Part shown: positions 26,338-35,057 of the stretch, piece after piece
Numbering within the stretch: the stretch's first letter is position 1
How the letters are laid out: the number at the start of each line of letters is the position of its first letter
Source of the DNA: an uncultured bacterium
GTDB lineage: Bacteria > Bacillota > Clostridia > Lachnospirales > Lachnospiraceae
Assembly: GCA_905215405.1 (NCBI GenBank)
Contig: CAJMQE010000024.1
Coordinates: 1 to 44,500, forward strand
DNA: 44,500 bases
Direction of reading: 5' to 3'
Notes under the pieces: model-generated
Seen by the model: the letters and a program-made list of their open reading frames with translations, nothing else
Told to the model about the DNA's origin: nothing
The model's database searches: none
Translations under genes and position numbers: made by a program

Positions 26338-26456
26338 CTTTTCCGTATATTACAATATATAATATCAAAAAATGTATTTTTTCGTCGTTAAAGATCATAT
26401 CAACTACGATCGTAAGTTTCACAATAAAAATATACTTATATTTATCTTTACTATAA

Positions 26457-26487
26457 GACTGCCGCCTGAAGCACTCAAGCGGCAATC
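26457..26487 (-). terminator. Hairpin after flgE, terminator or mRNA stabiliser
   Basis: GATTGCCGCTTGA (26487-26475) pairs with TTCAGGCGGCAGTC (26470-26457), a GC-rich stem of about 13 bp with a wobble. It lies 9 bp past the flgE stop. Only a short TTAT follows rather than a full T tract, so readthrough is likely, and it may mainly protect the flgE 3' end. Confidence 0.65.
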
Positions 26488-26496
26488 TTCAATTTA

Positions 26497-27834
26497 TTAT
26501 CTCTTCAGATTAACAAGTTCCTCGATCATAGAGTCAGATACTGTAATGATACGTGAGTTAGCCTGGAAACCACGCTGTGTTGTAATCATTTCAGTAAACT
26601 CAGATGAAAGGTCTACATTGGACATTTCGAGCTGTCCTGATGTAATGCTTCCCTTTGTTGATGTAACATCAACACCGATTCCATCAAATTCACCTGAATT
26701 CAATGTTGCCTTATAGAGATTACCACCGGCCTTTTCAAGACCAGCAGGATTTGCGAATGTTGCAACAGCAATCTGACCAATTGTTCTTGTATCACCATTA
26801 CTATATGATGCAACAATAGTACCATCTGTTGCGACACCAACAGATGACATCTTACCAACCTGTTTACCAGCTCCATTTCCATCTGCATCACCCTTTGTAT
26901 GAGTAAATGCTGTTGAATCGCCTTTCATGGTAAGTTTTGAGATATCTACTGTAATTGGGTTAATTGTTGTATCAACCTTTTTAATAGAATCATCGGTTGT
27001 AGCTGTTGTACTAAATGTCATTGTAAATTCTGTTGCAGTACCTTCTGTATTGTTTGCAATAATTGCACCAGTATCTTTATTGAACTGGAAAGATGCAGGG
27101 CTTAAAGCAACAGAAAGATTTGTTTCTGTTCCATCGGAAGTAATTTTTCCCATAGTCATTGTATATTTTGAACTATCTGTTGGATCCTGTGCAATATCAA
27201 TAGATGCTTTATATGCATATCCAAGATTATCATAAAATTCAAATGAAGTTGTAACAACCTTTGAACCTGATGTAAAGCTTGTATCATCTTTATTGATATT
27301 ACCACTGATTGAAATATTTGTTGTCTGTTCAGGATCAGTGTACATTACATCTGCACTCATAACTGATAAAGGTGATACTGTATCTTTGATGATATTACCA
27401 TCTTTATCTGCCTGCCATCCCATTACTTTTGCACCAGAAGTTGTTACGAGATTACCAGCAGCATCTTTTGTAAAATCTCCGGCTCTTGTAAAGTATGTAC
27501 TACCTGCATTATCTACGATAAAGAATGAATTTCCTGAAAGTTTCAAATCAAATGCATTATCTGTTCGCTGTGCAGCACCTTCTGTTTCAATTGAAGTTGA
27601 AATAGATCCTACTGATGAACCAAGACCGATCTGCATAGCATTCTGACCACCCTTACCAGTTGTGGCATTAGGGCCTGTTGCAGTCTGCGTTGTCTGATAG
27701 TATACATCACTAAATGTTACTGACTGTGATTTGTAAGCAACCGTATTTACATTTGAAATGTTATTACCAATAACATCCATCTTTGTCTGATGTACTCTTA
27801 ACCCAGAGACAGCAGAATATAATGATCTCATCAT
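26497..27834 (-). CDS. flgE: Flagellar hook protein FlgE
   Basis: FlgE is the main protein of the hook outside the cell. The 445-residue product has the N-terminal rod/hook signature (SLYSAVSGLRVHQTKMDVIG, then NNISNVNTVAYKS, about 4-36). The FlgE-specific region QIGLGSSVGSI follows, then variable central domains (about 90-360). The C-terminal motif is EMITTQRGFQANSRIITVSD (about residues 418-437). The start has GGAGG upstream. It is flanked by a nested hairpin on the 5' side and a strong hairpin on the 3' side, which suits a protein needed in many copies. Confidence 0.97.
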   Translation of the reverse strand: MMRSLYSAVSGLRVHQTKMDVIGNNISNVNTVAYKSQSVTFSDVYYQTTQTATGPNATTGKGGQNAMQIGLGSSVGSISTSIETEGAAQRTDNAFDLKLSGNSFFIVDNAGSTYFTRAGDFTKDAAGNLVTTSGAKVMGWQADKDGNIIKDTVSPLSVMSADVMYTDPEQTTNISISGNINKDDTSFTSGSKVVTTSFEFYDNLGYAYKASIDIAQDPTDSSKYTMTMGKITSDGTETNLSVALSPASFQFNKDTGAIIANNTEGTATEFTMTFSTTATTDDSIKKVDTTINPITVDISKLTMKGDSTAFTHTKGDADGNGAGKQVGKMSSVGVATDGTIVASYSNGDTRTIGQIAVATFANPAGLEKAGGNLYKATLNSGEFDGIGVDVTSTKGSITSGQLEMSNVDLSSEFTEMITTQRGFQANSRIITVSDSMIEELVNLKR

Positions 27835-27870
27835 AATTATTTTCCTCCATTAATAACCTCACCTCATAGA

Positions 27871-27926
27871 TGGAAACCGTACCCGTCTCATCTGGCAATC
27901 AGAGACGAAGACTTCCTTACGGTCCA
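27871..27926 (-). other. Nested stem-loop in the flgE leader
   Basis: In the transcript TGGACCGTA (27926-27918) pairs with TACGG and TCCA (27881-27871, with a two-base bulge). Inside it CGTCTC (27907-27902) pairs with GAGACG (27889-27884). It lies between the TIGR02530 gene and flgE. There is no T tract, so it is more likely a stabiliser or processing site than a terminator. Confidence 0.55.
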
Positions 27927-27928
27927 GC

Positions 27929-28348
27929 CTATATGACAACAGCCCCATCTATATTGGTATAAATATTGTCATCTTCGTTACTTTGATCCATCGCTGTAAC
28001 GACCGTGTGATTTTTTGTGTTGACTATAAAAGCCAAATTGTCCATTAATACTAAGGACTCTTTTATTCCCTTGGCGCTGGCTTTTTGGGCTCCATCCTCT
28101 AACCTTTTTAATTGCTCCTCGGTCAAACTAATATTGCGCTGAGCTAATCTTTCTCCCGCATGTTTTGAAAATCTCAGCTCCGATAAACCGGTATCCACTT
28201 GTGTTGCATTTAAATCGCTATAAGTTTGCTGCAAGACATCCTGAAAGTTTTGTGCCTTTCCGGTAACTCCTGCGTTTGTATTGGATTTCTTTAAATACTG
28301 CCCAGTAACCTGCTCTATAGAAGGGAAGTTGTTATTATTGATCTGCAT
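27929..28348 (-). CDS. TIGR02530-family flagellar operon protein
   Basis: This conserved small protein sits before flgE in many Firmicutes fla operons. The 139-residue product has a loose N-terminus (MQINNNNFPSIEQV) and a conserved C-terminal module: LRFSKHAGERLAQRNISLTE, then LKRLEDGAQKASAKGIKESL, then NLAFIVNTKNHTVVTAMD. An ATG at 28366 exists, but ATG at 28348 has GGGGGC at 4 nt and fits the family start. Its function is not known; its position between flgD and flgE suggests a part in hook assembly. Confidence 0.9.
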   Translation of the reverse strand: MQINNNNFPSIEQVTGQYLKKSNTNAGVTGKAQNFQDVLQQTYSDLNATQVDTGLSELRFSKHAGERLAQRNISLTEEQLKRLEDGAQKASAKGIKESLVLMDNLAFIVNTKNHTVVTAMDQSNEDDNIYTNIDGAVVI

Positions 28349-28373
28349 GTCTGCCCCCGATCTCATAGATTAC

Positions 28374-28392
28374 AACTCATATTAAATGAGTT
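28374..28392 (-). other. Hairpin between flgD and the TIGR02530 gene
   Basis: AACTCAT and ATGAGTT form a perfect 7-bp stem with a 5-nt loop. No T tract follows. It is one of several intergenic hairpins in this operon. Confidence 0.5.
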
Positions 28393-28431
28393 TAGTTAAA
28401 TGCGTATTTCCAAATAAAACTTTCCAACTGT

Positions 28432-29019
28432 TTAAGCTTTCTCTGTATCATCTGTTTTTTCAGATGAATCTGCTTTATCAGAAGAATCTGTACTACCAGT
28501 TGTAGAACCTGTCGTACCTGTTTCTGTTCCTTCTGTTGAAGTTGTTTTATCCTTGTAATATTTATCATAAAAATCTTCTGAAACAATTGAATCAAGATCA
28601 TCAATATCATAAAGACTTCCATCGACACCAAGATAAGTTTTGCCGCTGTTTGCAACTACTCTTTCAACTTCTCCTGAAACATATGCAGTTGCACCACTTG
28701 CTGTAGTCGTTTTCATAACTACGATCTTGCCCATCAGGTTGTTAGCCTGTGTCTGTGCCATTGAATTCTGCATATTCTGAAGTTCTTCTACCTGTGAAAA
28801 TGTTGCAAGCTGTGCCACATATTCTGTATTAGATGTTGGTTCCAGTGGATCCTGATATTTCATCTGTGCAACAAGTAACTGTAAAAATGCATCTTTATCC
28901 AATGTAGAATTACTTGTTTTTTCAGATGTTGAGCTGACTCCTGAAGCAGCTTTAGTAACTAAAGTTCCGTCAGAGCTCATAGTTGCCTGTGATCCAATCG
29001 TTGTTGAACTGTCTGCCAT
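28432..29019 (-). CDS. flgD: Flagellar hook scaffold protein FlgD
   Basis: FlgD forms the temporary cap on which FlgE polymerises. The 195-residue product has the FlgD N-terminal signature: DKDAFLQLLVAQMKYQDPLE (about 40-60), then NTEYVAQLATFSQVEELQNM. A region with GKIVVMK and YVSGEVERV follows, and the C-terminus is a Ser/Thr/Glu/Asp-rich tail. ATG at 29019 is 5 nt from GGAGG; the upstream TTG at 29031 would start on the ribosome site itself. It follows fliK, as in B. subtilis. Confidence 0.95.
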   Translation of the reverse strand: MADSSTTIGSQATMSSDGTLVTKAASGVSSTSEKTSNSTLDKDAFLQLLVAQMKYQDPLEPTSNTEYVAQLATFSQVEELQNMQNSMAQTQANNLMGKIVVMKTTTASGATAYVSGEVERVVANSGKTYLGVDGSLYDIDDLDSIVSEDFYDKYYKDKTTSTEGTETGTTGSTTGSTDSSDKADSSEKTDDTEKA

Positions 29020-29033
29020 TTTATCCTCCAATC

Positions 29034-29052
29034 CGCGTCTTTATAGAACGCG
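29034..29052 (-). other. Hairpin before the flgD ribosome site
   Basis: CGCGT and ACGCG form a 5-bp GC-rich stem with a 9-nt loop, ending 5 bp before the GGAGG of flgD (29029-29025). It could mask or expose that site. Confidence 0.35.
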
Positions 29053-29076
29053 TAAGCCCTTATTGTTCCTATCGAA

Positions 29077-30525
29077 CTAAGCAGTATATTCTACGCTGCT
29101 GTTTCCGTCCTTGAACATATTCATTACACTCTTCTCTTCATCTGATAGATCTTCATCAAATAAATCGTTCAGACTATCGAGATTCAGATGTTTATTAGAC
29201 TTCTTACCATTTTTATCATCCCCGGATGACTGTTTATTTAAATTGTGCTCTGCATCAAATGCATGACTGTGAACCACAACTTCTACTGAATCAACTTTTA
29301 ATCCCTGCTGGGTAAAGTTTTCTTTCAGTGTGCTCATCTGGCTTTCCAGTGCTTTTTTAACAGCTTCATTTTCAGCTGTCAGCTGAGCTGTAATAACGCC
29401 TTCTTTTGCAACAACAGTCAGATTGACTTTACCAAGATTTTCAGGATTTAACTGAATATCCATTGACTGTACTGTCTGTGTTACTCTGACTTTAACTGCA
29501 TCAATGATCTGCTGTACGATTTCAACAGTACTTACACCTGTTGATTCATTTACAGTTGTAAATGTCTTTTCTACTGCCTGTGTCAGATTCTGTGTGATCT
29601 GATTGAACGTATTGTTCGCATTTTCATTTGTACCATTATCTTTAGCAGATGTTTCTTCACCGCTCTGACTATCAGACTGTACCGTTACTTTTTCTTCAAC
29701 TACACTCTGTAAATCCTGATCAGCCGACTGTGTTGTAGTTTCCTGCATTTCATCAGACTGTTCTTCCTGTGTAGCAATTGCATCTGAACCTGAGGCAACT
29801 GTAGTCTTAGCAGTATCTTCTGTCGTTGCTGACTGCTGAGTAAGTGTATCAAGTGTTTCTGCAAAGCTCTGATTCTCATTATCATCACTGAATGTTTCAG
29901 TTACCTGCATCAGTTCATCTGTTGTTATGCCAAGATCCTGTGCAGTCTGAGTTACTGTTTCAGAAACAAAATCCATGATCTGTTTTAATTGACTTGAAAG
30001 ATCTCCATCTGTAAGCAATGCAAGTGCACTATCATTTCCTGTTACCTGCATTACAAGATTCGTAAGATTGTTCGGAGACAACAGATCCTGTAAGGTAATA
30101 CCTAGTGCAGCCATTGCAGCATCAAGCTGATCATCTGTAACGTTGAGTACTTTCTTGATCTCATCCTTCACTGACTGAAGCATATCATCGACTTTATCTT
30201 TCACATCACTAGATGAAACATTACTCTTATCAGACACTGAATTAATCTTTGATGATGCCTGTCCATTTGCACTGTTCATGTCTTTATCAGACAGCTGATT
30301 AGTCTTTTCCGTATTCGCCTTTGTACTATTTGTTTTGTTAACACTTACAGTACCCTGCGCATCTTTTCCCTGGTAATTATTACTGGAATATGTAGAAATT
30401 GACTGGCTCATTACTTTGCCAAAATCAGCTTTTGCACTAGACTTTGAAGATGACACCGCTTTTGATCCATCCGCACCGGCAGAAGTCATTAAATTACTAA
30501 TTGCTGGTATGTTGGAATTTGCCAT
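29077..30525 (-). CDS. fliK: Flagellar hook-length control protein FliK
   Basis: FliK measures hook length and triggers the FlhB switch. The 482-residue product has a long N-terminal and middle region rich in Ser, Thr, Gln, Asp and Lys (about 1-330), typical of a disordered ruler. The C-terminal Flg_hook domain (about 335-420) contains QSMDIQLNPENLGKVNLTVV and KEGVITAQLTAENEAVKKAL, then KENFTQQGLKVDSVEV. The last 50 residues are charged. AAGGAGG precedes the ATG. Confidence 0.95.
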   Translation of the reverse strand: MANSNIPAISNLMTSAGADGSKAVSSSKSSAKADFGKVMSQSISTYSSNNYQGKDAQGTVSVNKTNSTKANTEKTNQLSDKDMNSANGQASSKINSVSDKSNVSSSDVKDKVDDMLQSVKDEIKKVLNVTDDQLDAAMAALGITLQDLLSPNNLTNLVMQVTGNDSALALLTDGDLSSQLKQIMDFVSETVTQTAQDLGITTDELMQVTETFSDDNENQSFAETLDTLTQQSATTEDTAKTTVASGSDAIATQEEQSDEMQETTTQSADQDLQSVVEEKVTVQSDSQSGEETSAKDNGTNENANNTFNQITQNLTQAVEKTFTTVNESTGVSTVEIVQQIIDAVKVRVTQTVQSMDIQLNPENLGKVNLTVVAKEGVITAQLTAENEAVKKALESQMSTLKENFTQQGLKVDSVEVVVHSHAFDAEHNLNKQSSGDDKNGKKSNKHLNLDSLNDLFDEDLSDEEKSVMNMFKDGNSSVEYTA

Positions 30526-30543
30526 TTTCGTCCTCCTTTCTCT

Positions 30544-31335
30544 TTATTCAGGATACATGATTTTTGTAATCTTAGCCGCAAATACTGTGTCCATAGCTGC
30601 CAAAATCTGTCCACGCTGAGTAGACTTCATATTTAAAAGGATAGCAGAAACCAGGTCTGTATCGCCTGTCATTTCCTCTAAGATCGCTGCAGCATTTGCA
30701 GGTTCCATCTTAGAATATGCTTCTGCCCAGTCCTTAACCTGCTGGGTGTAATTAATTTTCTCCAATACCTGCTGATAAATTTCAGCAGCATTTGCAGAAT
30801 CAATAGATTCGTACCACTTCTGATACTCACTGATGTCAGGTGCATTGTCATTAAATACAACCTGTTCATCGAAATCTTTCTTTAACTGTTCGTAATATTC
30901 CTGATTATCTTCAAACTGTTTCAGTCTTGCGACCTCGGCAGTCAGATCCTGAATCTGATCAGCACTACTGTCTGATGTATTTTCATATGCATCCAACTGT
31001 TGTTCTAATTCTTTGATCTTGTCAACAGCTTCTGCAAGGCTCTTATATTTATAACCATTTTCTTCTGCTACTTCTTCATCTGTTGCATCTGGAAGGATCT
31101 TATTAATTACTGGAACATCTTTTAAAAGAGGTCTCAGTACAGTACTACCAAATCCGCCCACATCCGTCTTAATCAGAATGCCAAATATAACAAGCCAAAT
31201 GGCTATAATTACAATAGCAATAAGAATTCCGGCAAGTTTTCCACCTTTTTCTTTTTCTTCCCCATCCTGATCGTCTAATTCAGTTTCATCAAGATCATCA
31301 ATATCGAGTTCTTCTTTTGATTTTTTCTTTGCCAT
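30544..31335 (-). CDS. YlxF/MotE-like membrane protein with MgtE N-type domain
   Basis: The 263-residue product has a charged N-terminus, one membrane segment (about 33-54), a coiled coil (about 95-150, with KIKELEQQLDAYEN) and a C-terminal helical module. This module has MEPANAAAILEEMTGDTDLV followed by AILLNMKSTQRGQILAAMD, resembling the MgtE intracellular N domain. The gene lies between fliJ and fliK, the place of ylxF in B. subtilis. MotE, a related protein in rhizobia, is a chaperone for MotC, but the role here is unknown. It starts 2 bp after fliJ. Confidence 0.88.
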   Translation of the reverse strand: MAKKKSKEELDIDDLDETELDDQDGEEKEKGGKLAGILIAIVIIAIWLVIFGILIKTDVGGFGSTVLRPLLKDVPVINKILPDATDEEVAEENGYKYKSLAEAVDKIKELEQQLDAYENTSDSSADQIQDLTAEVARLKQFEDNQEYYEQLKKDFDEQVVFNDNAPDISEYQKWYESIDSANAAEIYQQVLEKINYTQQVKDWAEAYSKMEPANAAAILEEMTGDTDLVSAILLNMKSTQRGQILAAMDTVFAAKITKIMYPE

Positions 31336-31337
31336 CG

Positions 31338-31796
31338 CTATTCACCTGTTTCTTTATTATTGTCGTTGTAATTGAAACTCACAAGCTCATCGATTTCTTT
31401 CTTTTCCTGATCATTAAGTTCAAGTTTGAACTGATCAAATGCTTTTTCTTTTAGTTTCTCATGAGTCTTTCGTTCCTGCATAGCCTGGTTAAGATTTTCC
31501 CTTGCCAGATCCAGATTCTTCTGTGCAACATGAACCTTGACAATCTGCTTTTTGATCTGATCATCCATAATTCTGATCGCATCACTGCATTGCACAATTA
31601 ATGGTATGTTCAGTTTTGCAGTCGCCAGTTCTCTGGCATGTTCTTCATAGCCCTTTTTTCTGGCAAACAGAACATTAAGCTTGTCTTCCTCCTCAGCAAG
31701 TGCAGCTGCTCTTTGCGCATATGCTGTTTTTGCCTGAGTCTCGAGACGTAGCTTAATATCAAGAATATTTTGCATTTTATATAAAAACTTTGCCAT
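31338..31796 (-). CDS. fliJ: Flagellar export chaperone FliJ
   Basis: FliJ is the stalk of the export ATPase and helps couple it to FlhA. The 152-residue product is a predicted long coiled coil, with FLYKMQNILDIKLRLETQAK at the N-terminus and KAYAQRAA-like heptads throughout. ATG at 31796 is 6 nt from GGAG; the TTG at 31808 overlaps that site. It follows fliI by 33 bp, the usual order. Confidence 0.92.
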   Translation of the reverse strand: MAKFLYKMQNILDIKLRLETQAKTAYAQRAAALAEEEDKLNVLFARKKGYEEHARELATAKLNIPLIVQCSDAIRIMDDQIKKQIVKVHVAQKNLDLARENLNQAMQERKTHEKLKEKAFDQFKLELNDQEKKEIDELVSFNYNDNNKETGE

Positions 31797-31829
31797 CTTG
31801 AGCTCCAAACCATTCTACAATAAATTTAA

Positions 31830-33158
31830 TTAATCGGTTGCTTTTTGTTTTTCTTCAAACAGATGCTCTAACATTGCTATTTCATCTTCGAAGTTAAACT
31901 TCTCATCTGTAGTCTGCATAAGGAAATCATTTACTGCATCAATCTTTGATATTGCATAATCTATATTTTTATTCGATCCTTTTTTATAAGCACCAATATT
32001 AATTAAATCCTCTGCCTCATTATAAGTAGCCAGTACTGATTTCAGCTTTCCTGCAAGTGCATTATGATTCTTCTCAGCAATCTGACTCATACATCTAGAA
32101 ATACTCTGTAATACATCAATTGCAGGATAATGATTCTTATGACCGAGTTTTCTGGACAACATAATATGACCATCCAAAATACTTCTTGCAGTATCTGTAA
32201 TTGGTTCGTTGAAATCATCACCATCTACAAGTACCGTATAAAGTCCTGTAATAGAACCCTTTTGCGCCATTCCTGCTCTTTCGAGCAATTTAGGCATTTC
32301 ACTGTAAACACTTGGTGGATATCCTCGTGTAACAGGTGGCTCTCCTGACGCCAGTCCAATCTCACGCTGAGCCATTGAGAAACGGGTAAGTGAATCCATC
32401 ATAAGGAGGACATCTTTCCCCTGATCTCTAAAATATTCAGCAATTGCTGTTGCTGTTTTTGCTGCTTTATTACGAATTAACGCTGGCTTATCTGATGTTG
32501 CGACAACCAGTACACTTCGCTTCATTCCTTCTACACCCATATCACGTTCAACGAATTCTCGTACTTCACGTCCTCGTTCTCCGATCAGGGCAATTACATT
32601 AATATCTGCCTTTGTATTTCTTGCGAACATACCAAGCAATGTACTTTTTCCAACACCACTACCTGCAAATATACCAATTCTCTGTCCCTTACCAACTGTC
32701 AAAAGTCCATCTACTGCTTTAACCCCAAGTGGAAGTACTTCACTAATAATTTCTCTGGACATTGGATCAGGTGGTGCAGCTTCTACCGAATATTCTTCCG
32801 GCAAGTTAAGTAAATCGCCATTGGTTGGATTTCCAAGGCCATCAAGTGTATGTCCCAGTAATTCTTCTCCAACTTTTACAACCAATGGACTTTCTGTATT
32901 TTCAACGATACTTCCAGGACCAATACCATCGACACTGTCAAAAGGCATCAGTAATACTCTGGAATCCTTAAAGCCAACGACTTCAGCATATAGTTCCTGT
33001 GTACCATCATTTGATCTGATCTTACATAAATCATTCAGCTTGGCATCCGGTCCGACTGATTCAATCGTCAATCCAACTATCTTTGTAACACGGCCAAGTT
33101 TTTTATAGTATGATTTATCTGCTAATTTTAAATATTTTTCCTTATCAATTACTGGCAA
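31830..33158 (-). CDS. fliI: Flagellum-specific export ATPase FliI
   Basis: FliI is the ATPase of flagellar type III export, related to the F1 beta subunit. The 442-residue product has Walker A GSGVGKST (166-173), the Walker B-like VLLMMDSLTRFSMAQREIGL and the signature PPSVYSEMPKLLERAG. The first codon is TTG at 33158, with GAGG at 9 nt; no in-frame ATG lies between that site and the conserved N-terminal residues. It follows fliH by 23 bp. Confidence 0.97.
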   Translation of the reverse strand: MPVIDKEKYLKLADKSYYKKLGRVTKIVGLTIESVGPDAKLNDLCKIRSNDGTQELYAEVVGFKDSRVLLMPFDSVDGIGPGSIVENTESPLVVKVGEELLGHTLDGLGNPTNGDLLNLPEEYSVEAAPPDPMSREIISEVLPLGVKAVDGLLTVGKGQRIGIFAGSGVGKSTLLGMFARNTKADINVIALIGERGREVREFVERDMGVEGMKRSVLVVATSDKPALIRNKAAKTATAIAEYFRDQGKDVLLMMDSLTRFSMAQREIGLASGEPPVTRGYPPSVYSEMPKLLERAGMAQKGSITGLYTVLVDGDDFNEPITDTARSILDGHIMLSRKLGHKNHYPAIDVLQSISRCMSQIAEKNHNALAGKLKSVLATYNEAEDLINIGAYKKGSNKNIDYAISKIDAVNDFLMQTTDEKFNFEDEIAMLEHLFEEKQKATD

Positions 33159-33181
33159 ATCACATTACCTCTTTTAGTATT

Positions 33182-34036
33182 TTAGATACAACTTAAAAGC
33201 TTGATTTCTTTTGTTAGACTTTCTAACTGAATATCAAGACTGCAGTCGTAAACTCCCGTGTCACTTTCTATAATGCACTGATTTTTCTTCATCGAACTGT
33301 CTTCAATCACTTCAATCTGAACATCTTTTGTCATAGAACAATAAATCTTCCCCTGATTATTCATTACAAAGCTATAATCATCTGGGGAAACCTTGATCAA
33401 AAATTCATGGCTGACTTCCGCATTCTGCATTACACCGTTAATCAGATTCAGAATAATCTCTTCATTATCTTCACTGATCACATTAAGCGATTTTTTAATT
33501 ACACTCAGAATTGTTTCCGCCAGTTCCGGCTCCATTTCCTGTTTTCTCTTTGCATAATCATTTTCAAGATCCTGCATTTTTGCTGAAAATTCAGTTTCAA
33601 GCTGATTCTTCTTCTGATCATATTCACTTTCCATATCTACAATTGCCTGCATTTTACCTTTGTCGTAAGCATCCTGTCGAATCTGTTCTGCCTGACTGTT
33701 TGCCTGTGCAATAATCTGTTCAGCCTCTTCCTTGGCCTCGTCAAGTACAGTCTGTGCCTGTGCTGTTGCCATTTCAAGATCTGAACGTTTGATCAGATTA
33801 GATGACAGATCTTCCTGTCCATCACTCTGTACAGCATCTGTCATACCATCTTCATCAGCTTCTTCATCAGTTACAGCTTCAACAAAATCTGCAGTCAATC
33901 CCGTCACAAAGCCAGAAGCATTTTCATTCTGGCTTTCTTTCAGAATTGTCTCAATCTTGTTTTTGATAAGTTCATTATAATCGATTACCCTTTCAGTAGA
34001 ACTGATTACATTTCTACTCTTTAAAAGATTAGACAA
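33182..34036 (-). CDS. fliH: Flagellar export ATPase regulator FliH
   Basis: FliH binds FliI and links it to the C-ring. The product has a basic N-terminus (SNLLKSRNVISSTERVIDYN), an acidic middle, a long coiled coil (about 95-180, with ALA-rich heptads such as QAQTVLDEAKEEAEQIIAQA) and a C-terminal FliH/V-ATPase E-like domain. The open frame extends to 34087, but that would put 59 bp over fliG. The TTG at 34036, with GGAGG at 11 nt, gives MSNLLKSRN, 284 residues and an 8-bp overlap with the fliG stop, and is preferred. Confidence 0.92.
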   Translation of the reverse strand: MSNLLKSRNVISSTERVIDYNELIKNKIETILKESQNENASGFVTGLTADFVEAVTDEEADEDGMTDAVQSDGQEDLSSNLIKRSDLEMATAQAQTVLDEAKEEAEQIIAQANSQAEQIRQDAYDKGKMQAIVDMESEYDQKKNQLETEFSAKMQDLENDYAKRKQEMEPELAETILSVIKKSLNVISEDNEEIILNLINGVMQNAEVSHEFLIKVSPDDYSFVMNNQGKIYCSMTKDVQIEVIEDSSMKKNQCIIESDTGVYDCSLDIQLESLTKEIKLLSCI

Positions 34037-35051
34037 CGATCTCGTCACCTCCACCTCTTGCGATAACGATCTCGGCAGAATCTTCAAGTTTTCTTATAAT
34101 ATTAACAATCTTCTGCTGTGCTTCTTCAACATCCTTCATACGTACAGGACCCATGAAGTCCATATCTTCCTTGATCATAACAGCAAGACGTTTTGAAAGG
34201 TTATTAAGAATAACATTCTGAACTTCTTCATTAGATCCTTTAAGTGCAAGTGCAAGATCGGAGTTATCCACATCTCTAAGTACACGCTGAATAGCTCTGT
34301 CGTCGAGTGAAAGGATATCTTCGAATACGAACATCTTCTTACGGATTTCATCTGCAAGTTCTGGTTCTTCAATTTCAAGAGTTTCCATAATATGTTTTTC
34401 TGTACCTCTGTCAACTGAGTTCAGGATATCAACGATAGAATCGACACCGCCGACAATTGTGTAATCCTGGTTAACAAGAGATGCAAGTTTACGTTCAAGT
34501 ACTTTTTCCACCTGCTTAATGACATCTGGTGATGTACGATCCATCTGTGCAATACGTTTTGCAACATCCGCCTGTTTTTCAGGAGGTAATGCTGATACAA
34601 CCATAGATGACTGTGAAGCAGGTAAATAAGACAGGATCAGAGCAATTGTCTGTGGATGCTCATCCTGAATAAAGTTAAGTAACTGGCTTGGATCCGTCTT
34701 TCTGATAAATTCAAATGGACGAACCTGAAGACTGGCAGTAAGTTTTCCAATAACATCTTTTGCCTTTTCTTCACCAAGTGCTTTTTCAAGAAGTTCCTTC
34801 GCATAGCCAATACCACCTTCTGCGATATACTGCTGTGCGAGACATACTTCATAAAATTCATTCATGACTTCTTCTTTTGTTTGAGGAGAAACGCTGCTTG
34901 TATTCGCGATTTCGAGAGTAAGCTGCTCAATTTCATCCTCTTTTAAATGTTTAAATATCTGGGAGGACTTTTCTGGTCCTAACGCAATAAGTAATACTGC
35001 AGCCTTTTCAACCCCATCCATTTCTCTTTCATTCGATACGCTTTTTGGCAT
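34029..35051 (-). CDS. fliG: Flagellar motor switch protein FliG
   Basis: FliG is the rotor protein that MotA pushes against. The 340-residue product has the N-terminal FliF-binding domain (GVEKAAVLLIALGPEKSSQI, about 13-32), the middle domain with the EHPQTIALILSYLP motif (about 130-143), and the C-terminal torque domain with MFVFEDILSLDDRAIQRVLR (about 247-266), whose charged residues match those needed for torque. GGGAG lies 9 nt before the ATG. Confidence 0.97.
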   Translation of the reverse strand: MPKSVSNEREMDGVEKAAVLLIALGPEKSSQIFKHLKEDEIEQLTLEIANTSSVSPQTKEEVMNEFYEVCLAQQYIAEGGIGYAKELLEKALGEEKAKDVIGKLTASLQVRPFEFIRKTDPSQLLNFIQDEHPQTIALILSYLPASQSSMVVSALPPEKQADVAKRIAQMDRTSPDVIKQVEKVLERKLASLVNQDYTIVGGVDSIVDILNSVDRGTEKHIMETLEIEEPELADEIRKKMFVFEDILSLDDRAIQRVLRDVDNSDLALALKGSNEEVQNVILNNLSKRLAVMIKEDMDFMGPVRMKDVEEAQQKIVNIIRKLEDSAEIVIARGGGDEIVV

Positions 35052-35057
35052 ACTTTA

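Noticed and set aside
27871..27926. A c-di-GMP riboswitch (GEMM-I or type II) before flgE
   Set aside because: The nested stems looked promising beside a PilZ protein in the operon, but the conserved GEMM core sequences and tetraloop receptor are absent and the element is too short.
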